Source: G963422705 sp963422705
Lineage (GTDB): Bacteria > Poribacteria > WGA-4E > WGA-3G
DNA: 64,000 bases
NCBI GenBank assembly: GCA_963422705.1
Contig: OY730443.1
Location: forward strand, 1,488,001 to 1,552,000
Direction: 5' to 3'
The notes beneath the pieces are model-generated. The model was not told the origin of the DNA and did no database searches. It saw only the letters and a program-made list of their open reading frames with translations. Both the position numbers and the translations under genes were made by a program. Shown here piece after piece: positions 51,851 through 60,065 of this stretch; positions within the stretch are counted from its first letter, which is position 1, and every line of letters begins with the position of its first letter.

Positions 51851-52028
51851 TTGCATTCTCCCGTTACCCAAATCCGACTGCCTCGTCAAATCCACCACAA
51901 TCTCGAAAACCAAAGGAGCGTATAGCTTTAAAATTCTATGAAAAAACATAAGCATGTAGTATAATAACCATATAAAAAAGCACTTGCAAACCATATTCAA
52001 GAAATCAATTGATAGAAGGAGAAGCTAC

Positions 52029-53243
52029 ATGAGCAGTTCTGCCTATAATCTGTTAGCCGAAACGCTGGAAAAACAAGGAATTTGCATTGAAACAGTAAAA
52101 CGACATCTGAAGCAACAGCACATTGAGACACCATCTTGGGGTTATGGAAATTCCGGCACCCGATTTGGGGTATTTGAACAACCCGGCGCCGCACGAAATG
52201 CCGCGGAACGTTTGGAAGACGCCGCGACAGTTCACCGATTTACCGGTATCGCGCCGACTGTCGCACTTCACATTCCGTGGGATAAGACAGATGATTGGGA
52301 AGCGTTGAAACAATATGCTACAGATGTCGGTATCGGTATCGGTGCTATTAACCCAAACGTTTTTCAAGAGCAGGCTTATAAACTCGGGAGTGTCTGTAAT
52401 CCGTCCGCTGAAACCCGGCGGCTTGCAATAGAACACATATTAGAGTGTGTTGACATCATGCAGAAAACCGGTTCAGATTTGCTCAGTTTGTGGTTCGCTG
52501 ATGGCACCAACTTCCCTGGGCAAGCCGATTTCAGAAAGCGAAAACGGTGGATGGAAGAGGCCCTCGGCGAGGTTTACGACGCACTGCCTGAGGCAACCCG
52601 CATGCTCATTGAATATAAATTCTTTGAACCCGCATTCTACCACACCGATTTAGCCGATTGGGGCACCGCTTACCTGATGGCAGCGAAACTTGGAGCAAAA
52701 GCGCAGGTACTGGTAGACTTAGGACATCACCCCCAAGGGACTAATATTGAATTTATTGTTGCCTATCTCATTGATGAAGGAAAACTCGGCGGATTTCATT
52801 TCAATTGCCGAAAATACGCCGACGACGATTTAACCGTCGGCTCTATCAATCCGCAGGAACTTTTCCTGATTTATACCGAACTCGTCGCAGCCGAACTCCA
52901 CCCGGACACTGAAACCGATATTGCTTACATGATTGATGAGAGCCACAACCTAAAGCCGAAAGTTGAGGCAAGCATCCAATCCGTTTGTAACCTGCAAAAG
53001 GCTTATGCGAAGGCACTGCTCGTTCAACGCGACGCTTTAGTAGCCGCACAAGATGAGGCAGCTCTGATTCAGGCGGAGACTATCCTGCAGCAGGCTTATG
53101 AAACGGATGTAAATCCATTGTTGGAGCAGGTACGGTTGGAGATGGGACGCGAACCGCAGCCCTTGCAAGCCTACCGTAAAAGCGGCTATTACGAAAAAAT
53201 TAGCAGCACCCGCATTGGAGGCGAAAGCCAAGGCTGGGCATAA
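52029..53243 (+). CDS. rhaI: L-rhamnose isomerase (Pseudomonas stutzeri type)
   Basis: 404 residues from ATG 52029, chosen for AGAAGGAG upstream. A xylose-isomerase-like TIM barrel with many family marks: TPSWGYGNSGTRFG, VALHIPWDK, DGTNFPGQADF, EYKFFEPAFYHTDLADWGT, VLVDLGHHPQGTNIE, GGFHFN-x-RKYADDDL and YMIDESHN. These carry the Glu, Asp and His ligands for the two metal ions. In the GGFHFND segment the last Asp is Cys here. It interconverts L-rhamnose and L-rhamnulose. No rhamnulokinase or aldolase gene is in the window. Confidence 0.88.
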   Translation: MSSSAYNLLAETLEKQGICIETVKRHLKQQHIETPSWGYGNSGTRFGVFEQPGAARNAAERLEDAATVHRFTGIAPTVALHIPWDKTDDWEALKQYATDVGIGIGAINPNVFQEQAYKLGSVCNPSAETRRLAIEHILECVDIMQKTGSDLLSLWFADGTNFPGQADFRKRKRWMEEALGEVYDALPEATRMLIEYKFFEPAFYHTDLADWGTAYLMAAKLGAKAQVLVDLGHHPQGTNIEFIVAYLIDEGKLGGFHFNCRKYADDDLTVGSINPQELFLIYTELVAAELHPDTETDIAYMIDESHNLKPKVEASIQSVCNLQKAYAKALLVQRDALVAAQDEAALIQAETILQQAYETDVNPLLEQVRLEMGREPQPLQAYRKSGYYEKISSTRIGGESQGWA

Positions 53244-53313
53244 AGAATTTGTTGACGATGCGCCCCTTGCCTTAAAAGGTATCGAATTATCTTTATGAGA
53301 AAAAATACGTTTT

Positions 53314-54282
53314 ATGAACCATATTAAAATCGGAATTATCGGTTCTGGAGGCATGGCACGCCACCACCTAGAACGGTTTTCATCAATCCAAACCGTTGAT
53401 GTCACGGCGATAGCCTCTAGAAACGAACGGACAGGACATCAACTGGCTACCCAATATCATGCAACGTTTATTGCGGATTGGACGCAGCTAGTTGAACAGG
53501 ACACGGTAGACGCCGTCGTCATATGTACACATAACGATAGCCACGGGGCGATTGCACTCGCCTCGTTACGAGCCGATAAACATGTCTTTGTTGAATATCC
53601 GCTGGCTAACAATCTCCGTGATGGTGAAGATGCAGTAAAACTCGCAAAGGCGCGGCATCGCGCTCTACGCGTTTCACACCCGGAGGGCGCCTCTAGTACG
53701 CACAAAGCCATCAAGTCGAAAATTCGAGAGCTCGGCACGTTGCAACTCACTTCTTTTCTGAGATTAACCCCAGGGCGTGGGGCGCGCCCTGAAATCTTAT
53801 TTAATCTCCCTATTTCCGGGACGCCTGCCCACTTCTTCATTTACCATATCTATCCCATTGTGGATTGCTTTGGAGGGGCAATGTCCGTAGAAAGCCGGGC
53901 GACTTACGAAGGATTAACCGAAAGTGGGCAATACGATAGCTTTGTCAATACGATTACTGTTGAATTCAAGCGCGGTGGCATCGGGCAGTGGACATGGGCG
54001 GGCGGCATAGCGATTCAAGCCGCCGAACAACATCAGCGGTATGTTCTTACGGACGGCACACTTATCAACGAAGGAGACGGCTGGTACTGTTCGGGCCCTT
54101 CAGGCGTGCAAACCGTCCCCATTCCTATCTCACCTCAACCAACCTTACAAGAACTGTGGTTGTCTGAAATCCGGGATGCGGCGCATCACCCCCCGTCTCT
54201 AAAAGATGCTGAAGTCGCACTTGAATCAATCCGAATTAGCCTTGCAGCCGAACGCGCGTTGAACGGACGAATCGAATTGTGA
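53314..54282 (+). CDS. Gfo/Idh/MocA family oxidoreductase with altered EKP motif
   Basis: 322 residues. Rossmann start KIGIIGSGGMARHHLERF, AVVICTHNDSHGAIA, then VFVEYPLANN where the normal E-K-P is E-Y-P: the catalytic Lys is Tyr. PAHFFIYHIYPIVDCF takes the place of the active-site His/Asp region. It may have lost normal dehydrogenase activity or use another mechanism. It follows rhaI by 70 bp. Confidence 0.84.
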   Translation: MNHIKIGIIGSGGMARHHLERFSSIQTVDVTAIASRNERTGHQLATQYHATFIADWTQLVEQDTVDAVVICTHNDSHGAIALASLRADKHVFVEYPLANNLRDGEDAVKLAKARHRALRVSHPEGASSTHKAIKSKIRELGTLQLTSFLRLTPGRGARPEILFNLPISGTPAHFFIYHIYPIVDCFGGAMSVESRATYEGLTESGQYDSFVNTITVEFKRGGIGQWTWAGGIAIQAAEQHQRYVLTDGTLINEGDGWYCSGPSGVQTVPIPISPQPTLQELWLSEIRDAAHHPPSLKDAEVALESIRISLAAERALNGRIEL

Positions 54283-54319
54283 ATTCTATCAGTTTAAAAG
54301 ATTATCGCACATTTGTGAG

Positions 54320-55096
54320 ATGTTTATCATGAGACGATTGCCATCGTTGAAGCATCTGAATGTCCATCGACATATCAGTGAAGCGCTAATTACGTTCCTC
54401 TATCCCGCGCAATGCCGCGTTTGCGAAAGGGACATCGGACTCGAAACTGTCCCTTACTTATGCAATGCCTGCTGGAACGATATTCAATTAATCAAACCGC
54501 CCTGGTGTATCATGTGTGGGTTCCCACTCTCTTTTTTGAACCCGCCTGTGGAGACATGTGATGAATGCGCACGTAAACCACCACGGTATGGGAAGCTTCG
54601 AACAATCGCTTTGTACGGAGGGGCACTCCGTCAAGTCATACACCTCTTAAAATTTGAGAAGAGAACGACGCTTGCGAAACCTCTCATTCAATTCATGATA
54701 GAAAATCTTCCTACCGATTGCCGGATTGCGGATTACGATGTTATCCTACCGATACCCATACATAAAAATAGGTTGCGCGAACGCGGTTTTAATCAGGCCA
54801 CACTTCTCGCTAAAGGAATCGCAAAGACAACAGATGTTCTGCTTGTTACAGATGCCTTTATTCGAAATAAAGATACGCAGCAACAGAGCCGCCTTGTTGG
54901 GAAAAAAGCTCGCCAAGAAAATATCAGCGAGGCTTTTCAAATCCGTAAGCCGGAAGTCATCCGCGGAAAGCGCCTTCTTCTCATTGACGACGTTTTTACG
55001 ACGGGCGCAACTGTCCATGAGGCAGTCAAGGTGCTATGGAATGCTGAGCCGGCCGAAATTGATGTCCTTACACTGGCGCGCACCGCAGATACTTAA
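54320..55096 (+). CDS. ComF-family phosphoribosyltransferase-like protein
   Basis: 258 residues. The N-terminal zinc-binding part has CRVCERDI, CNACW, CIMCGFP and CDECARKPP. The C-terminal type I PRTase domain has VILPIPIHKNRLRERGFNQ and the PRPP loop LLLIDDVFTTGAT. ComF is needed for DNA uptake in competent bacteria, but homologues are found widely and the biochemical role is uncertain. It is followed by a 242-bp gap and smc. Confidence 0.9.
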   Translation: MFIMRRLPSLKHLNVHRHISEALITFLYPAQCRVCERDIGLETVPYLCNACWNDIQLIKPPWCIMCGFPLSFLNPPVETCDECARKPPRYGKLRTIALYGGALRQVIHLLKFEKRTTLAKPLIQFMIENLPTDCRIADYDVILPIPIHKNRLRERGFNQATLLAKGIAKTTDVLLVTDAFIRNKDTQQQSRLVGKKARQENISEAFQIRKPEVIRGKRLLLIDDVFTTGATVHEAVKVLWNAEPAEIDVLTLARTADT

Positions 55097-55338
55097 AATG
55101 CGGATTCTTATAATCCGTAATCGTGATGACTCATACAAAAGAACTCTGAACGGGTACAGCTCTTCAGTTTAGCGGTTTATTCTTAAAGGGAGAGGGCCTG
55201 ACGGAATCTCCACAGAAAGTTTCATGCATAACGCGCCTTATCGTTTCTGTCTATAAAATAGAAATTTTGAAACTAAAATGTACTACTTAACGTAATAAAA
55301 TGTAGGTTATTATCAGATTTTTCGAGCATCAGAAAGAA

Positions 55339-58300
55339 TTGGAAGGCGTTTCACCTTTGCACTTAAATAGTATCAAAATCAGTGGATTCAAGAGCTTCGC
55401 TGAAGAAGTTGAATTGATATTGGAACCTGGCATCACCACGATTGTTGGACCTAACGGCTGTGGAAAAAGCAATGTCTCTGACGCGATGCGATGGGTACTC
55501 GGGCAACAGAATGCGCGCGCCCTTCGATGTACCAATATGCAGGGGCTGCTTTTCAACGGTGGTGCCGATTTCAGTCCGGCGCAAAAAGCAAAAGTCTCAC
55601 TCGCTTTTTCAAAGAGCACGGAGAATCTCACCAGCGACGCCTCTCATATAGAAGTCACCAGGCAACTCACTCGCACGGGAGAAAGCAGCTATTTTATGAA
55701 TCAAGCTCCGTGCCGATTACGCGATATCCGTGAACATTTTATGGATACCGGTATCGGGGTAGACGCTTATTCTGTCATGGAACAGAGCAAAATCGAGATG
55801 ATTCTCAATGTTCGTCCGGAAGAACGGCGTTTCCTGTTTGACGAGGTAGCGGGGATTACGAAATATAAGCATCGCAAGAAAACGGCACTCCGCAAACTGG
55901 AAGAAACGGAACAGAATCTTGTACGCGTCAATGATGTCATTCAAGAATTACAGCGCGAAACCGAATCCCTAAAAGCACAGGCCAAACAGGCCAAATACTA
56001 TCAAAGGCTTCAACAAGAATTACAGCAATTCGAGCTCAATCTCGCGTATCGTGAATACGAAAGATTTGCCACAGCGTATCGTACAACCCAGTCCGACTTA
56101 GACAAGGTGATTCAGGAGCTCGAAAAGGGAAATCAACAGCTAAACGGTGCTGAAGAAAGAATTGAGCACGCAACCCGGCGACGTGCAGCGCTTGATGACG
56201 CAATCACTGCTGTAGGTGAGACGTTACGCAGCATCTCAGCAGAAATTGAGAAAATTGAACGTCAGATAGTCCTTCACAAAGAACGGCAATTGAATATCCA
56301 GGAACAACGTCAGCGGGCACTCAAAACCATAGAAGCTTTAAAAGAACAGCAGACGAACCTACTTACACAGAAACGTCAGCGGCGCCAAGAATATAGCAGA
56401 CTTGAAGCAGCTATCAAGGTTGAAGATAGCCGTTTGACATCGCGACAACACCTCTTGACAGAATTAGCCACACGCCTCAGTGCAGCGAGGCAATCTGTCA
56501 GGGAGACGGAAACGGGGCTCGCGGAACTCACAACCCAGTTGACGCACCGCGAGAACAGACGGCTATCGCTTGAACACAGTTTGCAAAATAGCGAAAGCAA
56601 TCTTAAACGGAGCATGGAAAACTCTAATGCCCTCAGGATAGAACTCAAAGCGGCGACAGACACTCACACGGAAGCGCAGCATGTTCAGACGCAATTGAAG
56701 GCAGAACTCCTTAAGATTGAAGCAGAGAAAAATGAAGCGGAAACCTCGCTGCGGGAAAACCAAGAAAAACTCCGAAAAGCCGAATCTGAAATGCGCGGGT
56801 TACAACAAACGTTGGGCATGAATGTCTCACGTCTCAAATCCTTACAGGAATTGCAATCTGCCTATGAAGGGTATTATATAGGGGTGCGAGCCATTCTGCA
56901 GGCAAAGAAACACTACCCCGAACAGTTTGACGGAATTTGTGGGGTTATGGCAGAATTGCTTAGCACAGACACTGTATACGAAACCGCTATTGAAGTTGCA
57001 CTCGGTAGTGCCATACAGCATGTCGTTACCGAAACCGCTGAAGATGCGCAAGCCGGCATTGCCTTTCTCAAGAAGCACCGGGCCGGTAGAGTAACATTCT
57101 TACCCCTTGATATCCTACGTGGCAGGACATTTTCCGACGACGCACTTCTTGATGAACCCGGGGTGATTGGCATTGCAGAAGAATTGGTGAATTACAACAC
57201 CAAATATCGAATTGCGATTCAGCACCTACTTGGGAACACCCTCATTATTGAGGACTTAGATACTGCCATTGCTCTGACACGCCGATTCCACACGACTGCA
57301 CGCCTCGTCACTTTAGACGGTGAAGTCATTAACATATCCGGGGCTATCACCGGGGGGCATGCCAATCAAAAGAAGAGTGGGTTGCTTACCCGCTCGCGAG
57401 AACTTGAGGTTCTCGAAAGTAAAATCGGAAAGTTGACACAAACAGTGACTCAGAAGGATGATAAGCGAAAAAAATATGCCGCGGAATTAGCCCGATTGCA
57501 ACAGAATCGTCAGAAATTGACGACACAATGGCAAGATAAAAGAGTCGATAACGCATCGTTAACGAAAGATATTGAACAAGCAAATCTTCTTGTCAAGCGG
57601 GTGGAAAGGCAACTTGCCGAAATTCAGGTAGAAAGTCATAATCTCGAACGAGGCGTTGAAGTGTCGCACCAAGAAAAACAGACGCTTGCTGATGAAATCG
57701 CAGAACTTGAGAAAAAACAGACACAGAAACAACGGCGTATCCAACGGATGAACGAGCAGATTGATAGTGAAAACCGTAAACGTGAAGACGTCGGCAGAGG
57801 CTGTCAAGAGATGGAAATCTTCTTGGCAGGGCAACGGCAAAAATTGGAGGGCTTGAAATCCGAGTTAAAGACAATTGACGAAACTCAGAAGCAGACAGCA
57901 CAGAACATTGAAGCACAACAACTGATTATTGATGATGATGAACAGACAAAATCTGAGCTTGGAGGGCAGATTGAGGAAGCCCAGCGGCAATTCCTACGGG
58001 CGGAAGGAAATAGAGCTGAAGCGGAAGTCGAACTTGACGACATTACCGAAGAACGTCAAGCTTTCATAGAAGAAATAACCGAATACCAGAAGCAGATGCG
58101 CGTCATACGGAGACAATTTGATAAGCTGAACCGTAAACGACATCAACTCGAAGTGAACGCAACGCAACTTGAGATGCAAATCAAGTCAATCTCACGTCGT
58201 ACCCTTGATAAATATCAGGTTTCAATAGATATTGCCAATATAACAGAACAGGCACCGACGCTACAGGAATCAGACGCCGAGATTAACGATGGTGAGCTGA

Positions 58301-58935
58301 TGGATAGAATTGAGAAATTGAAGGCGGAATTAGGTGCAATGGGGGCAGTCAACCTCAAGGCAATCGAGACGCATGCGGAGCATAAGGAACGTTACGATTT
58401 TCTCGTCGCACAACGCGCCGATATCGAAAAGTCCATTCAGGCGACTTATCAAGCCATACGGAAAATTAACCAGACGTCAAGGGCAGTGTTTCTAAAAACG
58501 TTTGAACAAGTGAAAATAAACTTCCAAGAGGTGTTCAGCCAACTTTTCGGAGGTGGCGAAACCGAACTGGTGTTAACCGACGAATCTGATGTCCTTGAAT
58601 CCGGCATTGAGATTATCGCACGCCCCCCTGGAAAGAGGCCCCAAAGCATTACACAGCTTTCCGGTGGCGAACGCTCCCTCGTTGCTATTGGGCTCCTATT
58701 TGCTGTATTCAGAATCAAACCGAGTCCTTTTTGTGTCCTTGACGAAGTGGATGCCGCACTTGACGAGGCAAATGTCATGCGATTCATGAAACTCATTCGG
58801 GGCTGCGCTGAGAAGACGCAGTTTGTGATTATCACACACAATCGCCGCACCATGGAAATCGCCGATGTCATGTACGGCGTGACGATGGAGCAAGCAGGAA
58901 TGTCAAAAATTGTCTCTGCGAAGTTTGCAAGATAA
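55339..58935 (+). CDS. smc: Chromosome segregation ATPase SMC
   Basis: 1198 residues, normal SMC length. Head: ISGFKSFAEEVEL, Walker A VGPNGCGKSN at about 33-42, the Q-loop region RWVLGQQNA. Coiled coil about 170-495, hinge about 505-670 (AYEGYYIGVRAIL, FDGICGVMAELL, SGAITGGHANQKKSGLL), coiled coil to about 1000, then signature QLSGGERSLVAIGLLFA and Walker B FCVLDEVDAALDEAN. Condensin-type complex for chromosome compaction. The start is TTG 55339 or TTG 55357 (GGAAGG upstream of the latter); not settled. ScpA/ScpB are not in the window. Confidence 0.95.
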   Translation: MEGVSPLHLNSIKISGFKSFAEEVELILEPGITTIVGPNGCGKSNVSDAMRWVLGQQNARALRCTNMQGLLFNGGADFSPAQKAKVSLAFSKSTENLTSDASHIEVTRQLTRTGESSYFMNQAPCRLRDIREHFMDTGIGVDAYSVMEQSKIEMILNVRPEERRFLFDEVAGITKYKHRKKTALRKLEETEQNLVRVNDVIQELQRETESLKAQAKQAKYYQRLQQELQQFELNLAYREYERFATAYRTTQSDLDKVIQELEKGNQQLNGAEERIEHATRRRAALDDAITAVGETLRSISAEIEKIERQIVLHKERQLNIQEQRQRALKTIEALKEQQTNLLTQKRQRRQEYSRLEAAIKVEDSRLTSRQHLLTELATRLSAARQSVRETETGLAELTTQLTHRENRRLSLEHSLQNSESNLKRSMENSNALRIELKAATDTHTEAQHVQTQLKAELLKIEAEKNEAETSLRENQEKLRKAESEMRGLQQTLGMNVSRLKSLQELQSAYEGYYIGVRAILQAKKHYPEQFDGICGVMAELLSTDTVYETAIEVALGSAIQHVVTETAEDAQAGIAFLKKHRAGRVTFLPLDILRGRTFSDDALLDEPGVIGIAEELVNYNTKYRIAIQHLLGNTLIIEDLDTAIALTRRFHTTARLVTLDGEVINISGAITGGHANQKKSGLLTRSRELEVLESKIGKLTQTVTQKDDKRKKYAAELARLQQNRQKLTTQWQDKRVDNASLTKDIEQANLLVKRVERQLAEIQVESHNLERGVEVSHQEKQTLADEIAELEKKQTQKQRRIQRMNEQIDSENRKREDVGRGCQEMEIFLAGQRQKLEGLKSELKTIDETQKQTAQNIEAQQLIIDDDEQTKSELGGQIEEAQRQFLRAEGNRAEAEVELDDITEERQAFIEEITEYQKQMRVIRRQFDKLNRKRHQLEVNATQLEMQIKSISRRTLDKYQVSIDIANITEQAPTLQESDAEINDGELMDRIEKLKAELGAMGAVNLKAIETHAEHKERYDFLVAQRADIEKSIQATYQAIRKINQTSRAVFLKTFEQVKINFQEVFSQLFGGGETELVLTDESDVLESGIEIIARPPGKRPQSITQLSGGERSLVAIGLLFAVFRIKPSPFCVLDEVDAALDEANVMRFMKLIRGCAEKTQFVIITHNRRTMEIADVMYGVTMEQAGMSKIVSAKFAR

Positions 58936-59037
58936 CCGACACCCCTTCCGGATGCGGCACCGGGAACCGCCCTTTCTATGATAGTAGATGCTGAGTAAAA
59001 TCTACGATAAACCCCTTTCCGTAACGGAAAATATGCA

Positions 59038-59997
59038 ATGCACCAACTCAACCGGGCACACCTAAAAATTCGCCCGCTCTCCGAGCGCAAGCACAAAATG
59101 AGCGTGGCAGATATCTATCCACTAAATGCCGAAATCCCGCCCTATCAAAATGACCGGCTCTCTCTTGTTGCCGCTCGGATTCTGGAGGCAGTCGGCCGCC
59201 GGAACCCTGTGATGTGGATGATGGGCGCGCACGTGATGCGCCGCGGCAACTCCCGTTTTATTATTGATTTAATCGAACGCGGCCTAATCACACACCTGGC
59301 TACCAACGGCGCATGTGCAATTCATGATTTTGAACTCGCACACATCGGCGCGACACTTGAAGATGTAGAAGACTATATTTGGGACGGGAAGTTTGGCAAC
59401 TGGGAGGAGACGGGGAGATATCTCAATGAAGCAATCATTCGCGGGTATCAAGATAAACTCGGCTTTGGAGAAGTCGTCGGTAGGTTAATTCAAGAGGGCG
59501 AAGAAGGCATCGAATTTCCATATCGAGACGTTAGCATGTTTGCCGCCGCTTATCGGTGCTCTGTTCCGTTTACCGTTCACAAAGGCATCGGCTATGACAT
59601 TATCGACCAGCACCCTTCCGCTGATTACGCCGCGATGGGCTGGACTACGGGCGAAGATTTTTTAAGGTTTGCACACAGCATCTCACAGCTGGAAGGGGGC
59701 GTTTTCCTGAACTTAGGTTCCGCTGTGATGGGGCCCGAGGTATACCTCAAAAGCCTTTCAATGGCGCGCAATATCGCAGCACAGCGCAATCAGGAAATTC
59801 GACATTTTACCACCGCTAACTTTGACATCATCAATTTTCCAGATTCCCAAGAAGAGGGAAACCCTAACGAGGCTCACTACTACCATCGCCCCAAGAAAAC
59901 CATACTCATCCGTACCGTCAAGGATGGTGGTGAGAGTTACCATATTTCCGGTGATTTCTCTGTCACAGTCCCGCACCTGTACCGTTTGTTAACTTAA
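59038..59997 (+). CDS. Deoxyhypusine-synthase-like protein
   Basis: 319 residues. It looks like the bacterial relatives of deoxyhypusine synthase: VMWMMGAHVMRRGNSRFIIDLIERGLITHLATNGACAIHDFE (NAD-binding part), VPFTVHKGIGYDIIDQHP and FLNLGSAVMGPEVYLKSL. The catalytic Lys of the eukaryotic enzyme is not obvious to me, so the reaction is open (deoxyhypusine-like or homospermidine-like NAD chemistry). An ATG at 59098 is a possible later start. Stands alone between smc and recG. Confidence 0.65.
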   Translation: MHQLNRAHLKIRPLSERKHKMSVADIYPLNAEIPPYQNDRLSLVAARILEAVGRRNPVMWMMGAHVMRRGNSRFIIDLIERGLITHLATNGACAIHDFELAHIGATLEDVEDYIWDGKFGNWEETGRYLNEAIIRGYQDKLGFGEVVGRLIQEGEEGIEFPYRDVSMFAAAYRCSVPFTVHKGIGYDIIDQHPSADYAAMGWTTGEDFLRFAHSISQLEGGVFLNLGSAVMGPEVYLKSLSMARNIAAQRNQEIRHFTTANFDIINFPDSQEEGNPNEAHYYHRPKKTILIRTVKDGGESYHISGDFSVTVPHLYRLLT

Positions 59998-60065
59998 ATC
60001 AACAGGAAGCTGAAAGCACCATTCCTAGACTGAAATCTTGGCCCACTACAGAGAACACCCCGCTC

